A stretch of DNA of 64,000 nt from Quadrisphaera setariae (GCF_008041935.1 NZ_VKAC01000003.1:1-64000), one strand, 5' to 3'. Counted from the stretch's first letter, positions 32,782 through 40,830 are shown. The notes: generated by a model not told the origin, from the sequence alone. A program made the numbers and translations.

Positions 32782-34179
32782 ATGCCCGCTCCCTCGCGTC
32801 GCAGCCCCCGCCCTCGCCGTCGTGCCGTCGTGGTGGCCATCGCCCTCGGCGCCACGGCGCTGACCGGTGCCTGCAGCAGCAGCGCCAGCACGCCCGGCGC
32901 CGTCAGCACCAGCGCCCTCGCCTCCGCCGGGCCGGTGACGATCACGCTCTGGCACGGCTTGGGCGGAGCCCCCGGAGACGCCTTCGCGAAGGTCGTGAGC
33001 GAGTTCAACGCCACCAACCCGCAGCACATCACCGTGGACGCCGTCTTCCAGGGCTCCTACGACGACGCCCTCACCAAGTACACGGCAGCCGCCCGCGACG
33101 GCAGCACCCCCGACGTCATGCTCACCAACGACATCTCCACCGGCTTCATGCACGACCTCGGCCAGACCGTGCCCGCCGGCGACCTCGCGAAGGCCAACCC
33201 CGGCAGCCTCGACCTCGAGCACCTCTCCCCGGCGGCTCGCAACTACTACACCGCCGACGGCACGCTCCTCGCCGTCCCCTTCAACACCTCGGTGCCGCTC
33301 CTCTACGTCAACACCGACCTGCTCGCGAAGGCAGGCGTCGACACCTCCACCCTCGGCACGACGGACGGCCTGGACGCAGCCGCCCGCAAGGTCGCTGCTG
33401 CGCTGCCAGGGGTCAAGGGCTTCGCGCTGCCCCAGGCCGGCGGCTGGTGGTACGAGCAGATGACCGCCGCGGCCGGCGAGCCGTACTGCACCCCCGACAA
33501 CGGGCGCAGCGGCGGCGGTGCCACGGCGCTCTCGCTCACCGGCCCCGCGCAGCAGCAGGCCTTCGCCACCGTGGCCGGCCTCGCGCGCGACGGCGTCTCC
33601 CTGAGCACCGGCTCCGACGACAACGCCCTGCTCAACGCCTTCGCCTCCGGCCAGGCGGCCATGATGTTCAACTCCTCCGGCGCGTACAGCGGTCTGGTGA
33701 AGGCCGGCATGAAGGACGTCACCGCCGTGCCGCTGCCGCTCAGCGGCCCCGCGGCCTCCAGCGGGCCGCTCATCGGCGGTGCGGCCCTGTGGGTCAGCGG
33801 CCAGGGGCACTCCGAGGCGCAGCAGGCGGCCGCGTGGACCTTCATCAGCTACCTCAGCTCCGCGGAGGTCCAGGAGGAGTTCTCCCAGGCCTCCGGCTAC
33901 GTGCCCGTCAACACGCAGGTCGCCTCCAGCAGCACCGAGCAGAGCTACCTCGCGGCCAACCCGGTCGCGGCCGTCGCCGCGAAGGAGCTGGCGGAGGCCC
34001 CGGTGGTCCCCGCGACCGCCGGCTGCCTCACCGGCGCGCTGCCCACCGTGCGCAAGACCGTCGTCGCGGACCTCTCCCAGGCCATCAACGGCCAGGGCGA
34101 CCTGGCCGCCGCGCTCGCCAAGGCCGAGGCCGACGCCACGAGGAACATCACCGACTACCGCGCCCAGGCGGGGAAGTGA
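32782..34179 (+). CDS. ABC solute-binding lipoprotein, UgpB-like
   Basis: A 465-residue binding protein. The N-terminal basic region and hydrophobic stretch end in the lipobox LTGACSSS (Cys about 31), so it is membrane-anchored outside the cell. The mature part begins ITLWHGLGGAPGDAFAKVVSEFNATNPQ and contains PFNTSVPLLYVNTDLLAKAG, both typical of the glycerol-3-phosphate-binding UgpB group. Two Cys (in PYCTPDN and TAGCLTG) may form a disulphide. ATG 32782 follows TTGGAGG. Substrate is probably a small organophosphate ester; this rests on resemblance and neighbours. Confidence 0.9.
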   Translation: MPAPSRRSPRPRRRAVVVAIALGATALTGACSSSASTPGAVSTSALASAGPVTITLWHGLGGAPGDAFAKVVSEFNATNPQHITVDAVFQGSYDDALTKYTAAARDGSTPDVMLTNDISTGFMHDLGQTVPAGDLAKANPGSLDLEHLSPAARNYYTADGTLLAVPFNTSVPLLYVNTDLLAKAGVDTSTLGTTDGLDAAARKVAAALPGVKGFALPQAGGWWYEQMTAAAGEPYCTPDNGRSGGGATALSLTGPAQQQAFATVAGLARDGVSLSTGSDDNALLNAFASGQAAMMFNSSGAYSGLVKAGMKDVTAVPLPLSGPAASSGPLIGGAALWVSGQGHSEAQQAAAWTFISYLSSAEVQEEFSQASGYVPVNTQVASSSTEQSYLAANPVAAVAAKELAEAPVVPATAGCLTGALPTVRKTVVADLSQAINGQGDLAAALAKAEADATRNITDYRAQAGK

Positions 34180-34187
34180 GCCCGGAC

Positions 34188-34868
34188 ATGACGACCACGA
34201 CGACGACGCCGGCCATCGCGACCGAGCACCTGCGCTGGAGCCGGTCGGAGGGCGACCCGTACCGCTACGGCGTCTACCTCATGCCCGATCCGCGCACCGC
34301 CCTCGCCGTCACCACCGCCACCACGGCGGTGCGCGCCCAGTACGGGCTGCTGTCCGCCGGGGCGTTCCCGCCGCACGTGACGCTGGTGGGCAGCCAGCAC
34401 TGGGGCCTCGACGAGGCGCGGGCCGTCGAGGTGCTCGACGCCGCGCTGTCCTCCCGGCCCGCCGTGCGCGTGCACAGCAGCGGGGTGCAGCGCCTGGGGG
34501 CGGGGTGGGTCGTCGACTGGCACCTGCTGCCGGACGGTTCGCCCAACCCCGAGCTCGTGGCGCTCGCGGACGCCGTGGAGGCTGCCGTCACGCCGCTGCG
34601 CCGGCCGGCCTCCAGCCCGCCCAGCAACGACGTGCACCACGAGACCTGGCACGCGCACCTCTCGCTCGCCTCCCACGACCTGCACGACCGCGCCGACCTG
34701 CGCGAGGAGGTGGGCGATTTCCTGCGGGGCCTGCCGCTCGACCTGCCGGGGGCGGTGGTGGCGGATCGCGTGGCGCTGTACCGCACCGCCAGTGACGACT
34801 GGTCGGGCCGCTGGTGGCGCTCCCTCACCTGGGAGCACCTGCGCACCTGGCGCCTGGCCCGCCCGTGA
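34188..34868 (+). CDS. 2H phosphoesterase (2'-5' RNA ligase family)
   Basis: A 226-residue two-histidine phosphoesterase. The paired motifs are HVT (63-65, PPHVTLVG) and HLS (157-159, WHAHLSLAS), the hallmark of 2',5'-RNA ligase/cyclic phosphodiesterase enzymes that open cyclic phosphates or cleave 2'-5' linkages. It lies 8 bp after the binding-protein gene in the LacI-regulated importer operon. In this setting it more likely hydrolyses an imported cyclic or diester phosphate than acts on RNA. That role is inferred. Confidence 0.85.
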   Translation: MTTTTTTPAIATEHLRWSRSEGDPYRYGVYLMPDPRTALAVTTATTAVRAQYGLLSAGAFPPHVTLVGSQHWGLDEARAVEVLDAALSSRPAVRVHSSGVQRLGAGWVVDWHLLPDGSPNPELVALADAVEAAVTPLRRPASSPPSNDVHHETWHAHLSLASHDLHDRADLREEVGDFLRGLPLDLPGAVVADRVALYRTASDDWSGRWWRSLTWEHLRTWRLARP

Positions 34869-34986
34869 TGAGGGACCGGTGGAGCACCTGAGGACGTCGA
34901 CCGGCCTCGCGCCGTGGGCGGGGGCTGACCGCCCGTCGGTGGACCAGGGGCTGCAACGGCCGCGAGGCCCCGCGCGTCGTGGGGGC

Positions 34987-36201
34987 GTGAGCACCCGGAG
35001 CGCGGCTGCCGCCGTCGTCCTCGTGGCCCTGCTGACGACGGGGTGCGGGGCCCGCGGCCGTGGTCCGGTCGAGGAGCCGCTGCCGTCCTCGACCGTGGCG
35101 CCGGTGCCGGCGTCCGCGGGGGAGTGGGAGGCGATGAGCGCGGCTCCCCTGGAGCCGCGCGGCGGGGCGCTGACCGCGTGCACGGGTGAGCGGCTGCTGC
35201 TGCTCGGCGGGCACCGGAGCGACGAGCAGCAGCCGCCCTGCCCGCCTGGCGCCAGCTGCGCCGGCGTCGAGCCGACCCGGTTCGACGACGGCGCCGCGTG
35301 GGACCCGGCCACCGACGCCTGGACCCACCTCGTGGATCCGACCGGCGCCGAGACCGGCCTGTCGCAGGACGGCGACGGCGCGGTGTGGTCGGGGGAGTCC
35401 CTGTTCACCCGCTCGCAGCGGTTCACGCCGGACCTGGCTGCGGGCACGCTCACCCGTGCCCCCTTCGACGCCGGACCCGCGCTCGTCTACTCCGACCCCG
35501 TCTGGACCGGTGACCGCCTGGTCGCGGTCGGATGGGACTGCGGGGGCGCAGCCTCCGGCGTGGACGGGCAGCTCGTGGCGCAGGTCGTCGACCCTGCCAC
35601 CGGGACCGCGACGGCGGTGCCCTGGCCGTACGACCCGCCGGGCGCCGAGAGCGTGCGCACCGCGTGGACGGGGAGCGAGGTGGTCGCGCTCGTCGCCACG
35701 GACGGCGCCTCGGAGACCGGTGAGGGCACCTGGCGCGCGGTCGCCTTCGACCCGGCCACCTCGACCTGGCGCTCGGTCGCCGACCGTGCCGACGGGCCCC
35801 GCGAGCTCGCGTGGGACGGGCGGCGCCTCCTGCTCCAGGACCAGGACCGGGTCGGCGCCCTCGACGTCACCACGGGGGAGAGCACCGACGTGGTGCAGCT
35901 GCCCGACCGCACGAGCGGCGGGCTGGAGCTCAGCGCCTCGGGGCGCGTGCTGCTCCACACCTGGCGCGGTGCCTACCTGCTCGACGACGGCGACGGCGAC
36001 GCCGGCTGGCTGCGGGTGCCCGACCCGCCGGGAGCGGACCGGACCACGGCGAGCACGGTCGCCTGGGCCGGCGACGACCTCGTCGTCTGGGGCGGCACCC
36101 AGGCGTACGAGGAGGACGGGGGAGCCACCCGCAGCAGCGCTGACGGCTGGGTCTGGCGAGACCTGGGAGCCTGGCCGTCCACGTCCAGGAGCGGCTCGTG
36201 A
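34987..36201 (+). CDS. lipoprotein with beta-propeller-like repeats
   Basis: A 404-residue protein starting at GTG 34987 with a short signal peptide and lipobox LTTGCGARG (Cys about 20). The mature part contains Kelch-like repeats of the pattern hydrophobic-Gly-Gly ... Trp-x-x-Leu (RLLLLGGHR, AWDPATDAWTHL, VAFDPATSTWRSV, DDLVVWGGTQ), which suggests an extracytoplasmic beta-propeller. The upstream part of the open frame (back to 34792) is not protein-like. Function unknown; cotranscription with the importer operon is possible. Confidence 0.75.
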   Translation: MSTRSAAAAVVLVALLTTGCGARGRGPVEEPLPSSTVAPVPASAGEWEAMSAAPLEPRGGALTACTGERLLLLGGHRSDEQQPPCPPGASCAGVEPTRFDDGAAWDPATDAWTHLVDPTGAETGLSQDGDGAVWSGESLFTRSQRFTPDLAAGTLTRAPFDAGPALVYSDPVWTGDRLVAVGWDCGGAASGVDGQLVAQVVDPATGTATAVPWPYDPPGAESVRTAWTGSEVVALVATDGASETGEGTWRAVAFDPATSTWRSVADRADGPRELAWDGRRLLLQDQDRVGALDVTTGESTDVVQLPDRTSGGLELSASGRVLLHTWRGAYLLDDGDGDAGWLRVPDPPGADRTTASTVAWAGDDLVVWGGTQAYEEDGGATRSSADGWVWRDLGAWPSTSRSGS

Positions 36202-36275
36202 GCGGCTCCTGGCCCGGGCCCTCCCGCGAGTCGCGGGTCGGTCAGCGACGGCCGGTGCGCATGCTGGACGCCCAG

Positions 36276-36329
36276 CACGCCGACGACCACGCCGACGACC
36301 ACGCCGCCGACCACGCCGCCGACCACGCC
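36276..36329. repeat. 4.5 copies of a 12-bp repeat (CACGCCGACGAC)
   Basis: Two copies of CACGCCGACGAC, two of CACGCCGCCGAC and a half copy lie in the gap before the gene at 36340. They end 10 bp before its ATG and overlap the region where a ribosome binding site and leader would sit. Confidence 0.8.
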
Positions 36330-36339
36330 AGGAGCCCGC

Positions 36340-37620
36340 ATGAGCACTCCGGAGCCTGCGGCGCCCCAGCCCGCGGCGCGGCAGCGGGTCGCAGCGGTCG
36401 ACGTCGTGCGGGGGCTGCTCCTGGTGGTGATCGTGGTCAGCGGGAGCCTGGTGGAGCCGCCCGCCTGGTTCGACCACGCCCCGTGGGCCGGCGCGCACCC
36501 CCTGGACCTCGTCTTCCCGTCCTTCGTCCTGCTGATGGGCGTGGGCCTGGGGTTCGCCTGCTCCCGGGGCGTGCAGCTGTCGCGACTGCCCCGGCGGGTG
36601 CTGGTGCTGCTGGCTGCCGGGCTGGTCTACAACGCCGCGGTGCAGTGGGCCCGCCTGGGGACCGTCGACCTCGACCAGCTGCGGTGGACCGGGGTCCTGC
36701 AGGTGTTCGCGCTGGTGACGCTGGTCATCAGCCTGGTCCACCTCGTGGTGCGGGGGTGGGTGGCGTGGACCGCCGTGGCGCTGGCCTTCGCGGCCGGCCA
36801 CACCTGGCTGCTCGCCCGCTGGGCCGCCGCGTGCCCGGGCGGTGAGCTGGCTCCCGCGTGCAACCCCTCCCTGGGTCTCGACACCGCCCTGCTGCCGGCG
36901 CGGCACCTGTACTGGCAGATGGACGCCGGGCACGATCCCGAGGGCCTCGTCGCGGTGCTGGGCGCCTGCGTCACCGCGGCCGCCGGAGTGGCTGCGGCCC
37001 ACGCCCTGCGCGGTCGTCGGGCCACCCCCGACGACCAGGCCCCGGGGGAACCCCCCGCCGCCGGGCCGGTCGGTGGGGGACTGGTCGGCCGGGGACTGGC
37101 CGCGGCGGGACTGGTGGGGTCGGGAGTGGTGCCCGCTGCGGCGCGGCTGGTGGTGGTCGCCGCGGTGCTGGCGGGGGCCGGGCGGGCCGCCTCCCTGTGG
37201 GTGCCACCCGTGAAGCGGCTGTGGACGGCTCCCTTCGGCCTGTCCGTCGCCGCACTCGTCATCGCGCTGGTCGCGGTGGTGCACCTCCTCGTCGACGCGC
37301 CGTGGGTCGAGCAACGGCGAGCGCGAGGTCCAGCGGCGGCGGCCGTGGCGGCGGGCGCCCTCCGAGCGCTCCGCGAGCCGTTCGTGGCGCTGGGGCGCAA
37401 CAGCCTGCTGGTCTACGTGGGCAGCGAGGTGCTCGCCGCCGTCCTCCTGCTGCGCCCGCTGCGCGCCGACCCGGCGATCGAGCCCAGCCACGCCCAGTCG
37501 CTGGCGGACCGCCTGGCGTGGCTGGGGAGCCCGCAGATCGGGCTCAGCGCCGCGCTGCTGGCGGCCTGGTGGCTGCTCGCAGTCCTGCTGCACCGGCGCC
37601 GCTGGTACCTGCGCGCCTGA
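36340..37620 (+). CDS. membrane acyltransferase-like protein (DUF1624/HGSNAT type)
   Basis: A 426-residue integral membrane protein with about ten segments. The N-terminus RVAAVDVVRGLLLVVIVVSGSL, HPLDLVFPSFVLLMGVGL and the late FVALGRNSLLVYVGSEVLA are typical of the heparan-alpha-glucosaminide N-acetyltransferase-like family, which moves acyl groups across membranes in eukaryotes and is of unknown role in bacteria. A Gly/Pro-rich loop (about 228-260) separates the two halves. ATG 36340 follows CAGGAGCC. Confidence 0.8.
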   Translation: MSTPEPAAPQPAARQRVAAVDVVRGLLLVVIVVSGSLVEPPAWFDHAPWAGAHPLDLVFPSFVLLMGVGLGFACSRGVQLSRLPRRVLVLLAAGLVYNAAVQWARLGTVDLDQLRWTGVLQVFALVTLVISLVHLVVRGWVAWTAVALAFAAGHTWLLARWAAACPGGELAPACNPSLGLDTALLPARHLYWQMDAGHDPEGLVAVLGACVTAAAGVAAAHALRGRRATPDDQAPGEPPAAGPVGGGLVGRGLAAAGLVGSGVVPAAARLVVVAAVLAGAGRAASLWVPPVKRLWTAPFGLSVAALVIALVAVVHLLVDAPWVEQRRARGPAAAAVAAGALRALREPFVALGRNSLLVYVGSEVLAAVLLLRPLRADPAIEPSHAQSLADRLAWLGSPQIGLSAALLAAWWLLAVLLHRRRWYLRA

Positions 37621-37624
37621 TGCC

Positions 37625-38146
37625 TCAGGCGCCGCCCGCCTCGCCGTCGTCGTCCGCGTCGTCGTAGCGGCGGTACATCGCCGCCATCCCGCCGCCGCTG
37701 TCGAGGTTCCGCAGCAGCGCGTCGGCGATGCCGGTGAGCTGGGCCAGCTGCGCAGGGCTCAGGACGTCGACGACGTGCTCGCGCACCGCGCGCACGTGAC
37801 CAGGTGCCGCCTGCTCGATCCGCTCGAGTCCGCCGTCGGTGAGCTCGGCCACGGTGGCGCGCCGGTCGTCGGCGTCCGGTCGGCGTTCCACGAGGCCGCG
37901 GGACTCCATGCGCTTCACCACGTGCGACAGGCGGGGCAGGGTGGCGCTGGTCTGGGCCGCCAGCTCGCTCATGCGCAGGGCGCGCCCGGGGGCCTCGGAG
38001 AGCATCGCGAGGACGAAGTACTCGAAGAGCGTGACGTCGGCGTCGCGCCTCAGCTGGCTGTCCAGGGTGCCGGGCAGCACCTCGAGCAGTGCCGCCACGC
38101 GCACCCACGCGGCGAGCTGGGTCTGGTCGAGCCAGGGGACGTCCAC
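37625..38146 (-). CDS. MarR-family transcriptional regulator
   Basis: A 173-residue winged-helix regulator (RDADVTLFEYFVLAMLSEAPGRALRMSELAAQTSATLPRLSHVVKRMESRGLVERRPDADDRRATVAELTDGG). GTG 38146 is chosen because upstream codons run into the operator region. It is divergent from an esterase/SDR/dioxygenase cluster, and two 14-bp boxes of GTTGNNNNGACAAC lie in the shared promoter region. Gene content suggests an MhqR-like sensor of quinones or aromatic electrophiles. Confidence 0.9.
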   Translation of the reverse strand: MDVPWLDQTQLAAWVRVAALLEVLPGTLDSQLRRDADVTLFEYFVLAMLSEAPGRALRMSELAAQTSATLPRLSHVVKRMESRGLVERRPDADDRRATVAELTDGGLERIEQAAPGHVRAVREHVVDVLSPAQLAQLTGIADALLRNLDSGGGMAAMYRRYDDADDDGEAGGA

Positions 38147-38169
38147 ACCCCCATGGTGCGGCACGGATG

Positions 38170-38183
38170 GTTGTAGGGACAAC
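38170..38183. promoter_or_regulatory. MarR box 1, GTTGTAGGGACAAC
   Basis: An imperfect dyad (GTTGT/ACAAC) that overlaps TTGTAG (38171-38176), the -35 candidate for the plus-strand operon, with TACGGT (38194-38199) 17 nt further as -10. It matches box 2 at 12 of 14 positions. Confidence 0.75.
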
Positions 38184-38210
38184 TTCCGAGTGCTACGGTC
38201 TCAGCAGGAA

Positions 38211-38224
38211 GTTGAAGCGACAAC
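38211..38224. promoter_or_regulatory. MarR box 2, GTTGAAGCGACAAC
   Basis: Second copy of the dyad, 41 bp downstream of box 1 and just before the AGGAGG ribosome binding site of the esterase gene. The two boxes bracket the predicted transcription start. Confidence 0.75.
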
Positions 38225-38242
38225 TACTGAGGAGGGTCATCA

Positions 38243-38914
38243 GTGGAGCCCGTCGTCCTGCGCCGCGGCGCCTGCGGTGCCGCAGGCGCCGGAGCCGCGC
38301 CGCTCGTCGTGCTGCTGCACGGTCGCGGCGCCACCGAGGCCGACCTCGTCGGCCTGGCTGACCACCTGCCCTCCGGTGAGGGCGGCCCTGAGTACGTCGC
38401 CCTGCGCGCCCCGATCGCCGAGGGGGGCGGCTACGCGTGGTTCGCCAACGCCGGCATCGGCCGCCCGCTGCCCGGCTCCCTCACCGCCTCGACCGCCTGG
38501 TTCCGCACCTGGCTCGACGCCGAGGCGCCCCTCGACGTCGAGCGCCCGCGCCCGGTGCTCCTCGTCGGGTTCAGCGGGGGAGCGACCTTCGCCGGTGGCG
38601 CCCTCCTCGCCGACCCCGCGCGCTACGCCGGGCTCGCCACCCTCTTCGCCACCCTGCCGTTCGACGCCGGAGTGCCCACCACGCCCGGCCACCTCGCCGG
38701 CGTGCCGGTGTTCGTGGCCCAGGGCGACGCCGACACCGTGATCCCGCCCGAGCTCCAGCGCCGCACCTGGACCTACCTCCACGAGACCTCCGGCGCCGAC
38801 CTCACCGCCGTGCGCACGCCCGGCGGCCACGGCCTGACGGCCGACGTCGTCGTCGCCCTGCACCGCTGGGTGGCAGACGTGCTCACCGCACAGCGGACCG
38901 GCAGGCTCGCCTGA
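38243..38914 (+). CDS. carboxylesterase/phospholipase (alpha/beta hydrolase)
   Basis: A 223-residue alpha/beta hydrolase of the YvaK/MhqD-like carboxylesterase group: LLHGRG oxyanion region (about 25-30), nucleophile Ser111 in GFSGG, acid Asp164 near GDADTVIP and His196 in PGGHG. GTG 38243 follows AGGAGG. It is the first gene of the MarR-controlled operon and its stop overlaps the SDR start (TGATG). MhqD-type enzymes belong to quinone-response regulons in Bacillus, although their exact substrate is unclear. Confidence 0.88.
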   Translation: MEPVVLRRGACGAAGAGAAPLVVLLHGRGATEADLVGLADHLPSGEGGPEYVALRAPIAEGGGYAWFANAGIGRPLPGSLTASTAWFRTWLDAEAPLDVERPRPVLLVGFSGGATFAGGALLADPARYAGLATLFATLPFDAGVPTTPGHLAGVPVFVAQGDADTVIPPELQRRTWTYLHETSGADLTAVRTPGGHGLTADVVVALHRWVADVLTAQRTGRLA

Positions 38915-39642
38915 TGGACCTCGGACTCTCAGGCCGCGTCGCCGTCGTCACCGCCGCCTCCAAGGGCCTCGGCCGCTCCAGCGCGCTGGCCCTCGCCGGC
39001 GAGGGTGCGCGGGTGCTCGTCTCCGCCCGCTCCGCCGACCTGCTCGACGGGCTGGTGGACGAGGTCGCCGCCTCCGGCGGCGAGGCGCTCGCGGTGCCCG
39101 GCGACATGACCGACCCCGCGCTGCCGTCCCGGCTCGTGGCCGCCGCGCTCGAGCGGTGGGGGCGCCTCGACGCCGTGGTCGGCAACGCCGGAGGTCCGCC
39201 CACCGGGCGTGCTCTGGACGTCGACGACGACGCGCTGCTCGCCGCCTTCCAGGCCAACGCCCTGGCGTCGATCCGGCTGGCCCGCGCGGCCGTGCCGCAC
39301 ATGACCGAGCGCGGCTGGGGGCGGGTCGTCTTCATCGCGTCGGCCAGCGTCAAGCAGCCCATCCGCGACCTGGCCCTGTCCAACACCGCGCGCACCGCGC
39401 TGTGGGCGTGGACCAAGACGGCCGCCGCCGACGTCGCCGCCAGCGGCGTGACCATCAACATCGCCGCGCCCGGCCTGCACGCCACCGACCGGCTCCTCGA
39501 GCGCGGCGTCCCCGCTGGCGCGCGCACCGGGACGCCAGAGGACTTCGGGAAGGTCGTCGCCTTCCTCTGCTCCGAGCCCGCCGCCTTCGTCAACGGCACC
39601 GCCGTGGCCGTCGACGGCGGAGCCACCCTCGGCCTGCTCTGA
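38914..39642 (+). CDS. SDR-family oxidoreductase lacking the catalytic Tyr
   Basis: A 242-residue SDR with NAD(P) motif TAASKGLG (about 12-19), GNAGGPPTG (about 90-98) and the C-terminal AVAVDGGATLGLL. At the YxxxK position the sequence reads WAWTK inside LSNTARTALWAWTKTAA, so Trp stands where Tyr is expected; the preceding Ser region is FIASASVKQP. A divergent SDR subgroup has this SN..R pattern, and its chemistry is not classical. It is coupled to the esterase by TGATG and under the same MarR control. Confidence 0.85.
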   Translation: MDLGLSGRVAVVTAASKGLGRSSALALAGEGARVLVSARSADLLDGLVDEVAASGGEALAVPGDMTDPALPSRLVAAALERWGRLDAVVGNAGGPPTGRALDVDDDALLAAFQANALASIRLARAAVPHMTERGWGRVVFIASASVKQPIRDLALSNTARTALWAWTKTAAADVAASGVTINIAAPGLHATDRLLERGVPAGARTGTPEDFGKVVAFLCSEPAAFVNGTAVAVDGGATLGLL

Positions 39643-39648
39643 CCCGCC

Positions 39649-39776
39649 AGGTGCTGGTGACGTCCCGGATCACGTCCGGTGGTGCCGGCAGCTCCCACGA
39701 CCACGGTCAGGAGACCGTCCGTGATCGTGCGAGCCACCAGCAGCACCCGTCGTGATCATGGGAGTCACCAGCACCT
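39649..39776. repeat. long imperfect inverted repeat containing GTGATCATGG
   Basis: AGGTGCTGGTGAC (39649-39661) pairs perfectly with 39764-39776. Just inside, TCCCGGATCACG faces CGTGATCATGGGA (39751-39763) with a small bulge. CTCCCACGACCACGG and CCGTCCGTGATCGTG give further internal matches. It separates the SDR and the dioxygenase gene on the same strand and could be an attenuator between them. Confidence 0.7.
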
Positions 39777-39808
39777 CCACCACTGCTCGACGTCCCGGAG
39801 GACCCGCC

Positions 39809-40729
39809 ATGACCACCCCGTCCAGCACCAGCGAGCTGCTCCTGCCCGGCGCCACCACCATGGACGCCGTCACCCTGCACGTGGCTGACCTGCCCGGCAC
39901 GACCGCCTACTACCGCGACGCCCTCGGCCTGGTGGAGCTGGACGGAGCGGTCGCCCGGACCGCCGTCGACCTCGCGACCCCGGGCGCAGCGGGCGCGCAG
40001 CACGCCGTGCTCGGGCGGGGCGGCACGCCGCTCGTCGTCCTCGTCCACACGCCGGGACTGCCCGCGCCGAAGCGGGGCGAGGCCGGGCTGTTCCACACCG
40101 CGCTGCTCTTCCCCGACCGCGCCGGCCTCGCCGACGCCGTGGCCCGCGCCGCGCAGCACCCCCGCTCGCGCTACGTCGGCTCCGCCGACCACCTCGTGTC
40201 GAACGCCTTCTACTTCACCGACCCCGAGGACAACGGCATCGAGCTGTACTGGGACCGCCCGCGCGAGCAGTGGGACTGGAAGGCCGGCCAGGTGGTCATG
40301 GACAACGCGCCGCTCGACCCCGACGCGTTCCTGCGCGAGCACGTCTCCGCACCCCTCGACCAGCCCGCGCGCAGCGACGCCGAGGTCGGCCACGTGCACC
40401 TCAAGGTCGGAGACGTCGAGGTCGCCCGCGCCTTCTACGTCGACACCCTCGGCTTCGAGGTGACCGCGGAGTGGCACGGCGCGCTGTTCGTCGCCGCCGG
40501 CGGCTACCACCACCACATGGCCATGAACACCTGGTCGAGCCGCGGCGCCGGTGCCCGCGCCGCGACCCTCGGGCTGGGGCAGGTCTCGCTCGTGCTGCCG
40601 GCGCGCTCCGACCTCGACGCCCTGGCCGACAGGCTGCGCGCCGCCCGGGTCGACGTCCGCGACGACGGCCGCACGCTGCGCTTCGAGGACCCGTGGAAGA
40701 GCCTCCTGGAGGTCAGCGCCGCCGCCTGA
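39809..40729 (+). CDS. ring-cleavage (VOC-family) dioxygenase
   Basis: A 306-residue protein of two tandem vicinal-oxygen-chelate modules, like catechol-2,3-dioxygenase CatE and MhqA/MhqE. Metal ligands are suggested by His24 (VTLHVAD) in module 1 and by VGHVHLKV, YHHHMAMN and the late Glu in SLLEVSA in module 2; FTDPEDNGIELYWDRP is typical. It would cleave aromatic rings of hydroquinone or catechol type. ATG 39809 follows CGGAGG. It lies downstream of the MarR-controlled esterase and SDR. Confidence 0.88.
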   Translation: MTTPSSTSELLLPGATTMDAVTLHVADLPGTTAYYRDALGLVELDGAVARTAVDLATPGAAGAQHAVLGRGGTPLVVLVHTPGLPAPKRGEAGLFHTALLFPDRAGLADAVARAAQHPRSRYVGSADHLVSNAFYFTDPEDNGIELYWDRPREQWDWKAGQVVMDNAPLDPDAFLREHVSAPLDQPARSDAEVGHVHLKVGDVEVARAFYVDTLGFEVTAEWHGALFVAAGGYHHHMAMNTWSSRGAGARAATLGLGQVSLVLPARSDLDALADRLRAARVDVRDDGRTLRFEDPWKSLLEVSAAA

Positions 40730-40744
40730 CCACCGGTCCCCGTT

Positions 40745-40795
40745 GGCACGGGGCGCCCCTGTGCCAGACCCACTGGCACGGGGGCGCCCCGTGCC
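40745..40795. terminator. 23-bp inverted repeat with self-palindromic arms
   Basis: Arms 40745-40767 and 40773-40795 are complementary with a single mismatch and a 5-nt spacer. Each arm is itself nearly palindromic (GGCACGGGGC/GCCCCGTGCC), so it can fold as one long hairpin or two adjacent ones. It lies between the convergent dioxygenase and PhyH genes and is likely a bidirectional terminator. Confidence 0.8.
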
Positions 40796-40830
40796 GGTGG
40801 GGAGACGGCGCCGCAGGGTGGGCGCCTCGC

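Noticed and set aside
34188-34868. 2H phosphoesterase considered as part of the RNA-repair set
   Set aside because: It is 25 kb from rtcB/pnkp and sits 8 bp behind a solute-binding-protein gene under LacI control, so a transport role is more likely.
36198-36845. Plus-strand frame through the 12-bp repeat encoding a His/Asp-rich peptide
   Set aside because: It continues out of frame into the acyltransferase gene as low-complexity shadow sequence and has no ribosome binding site.
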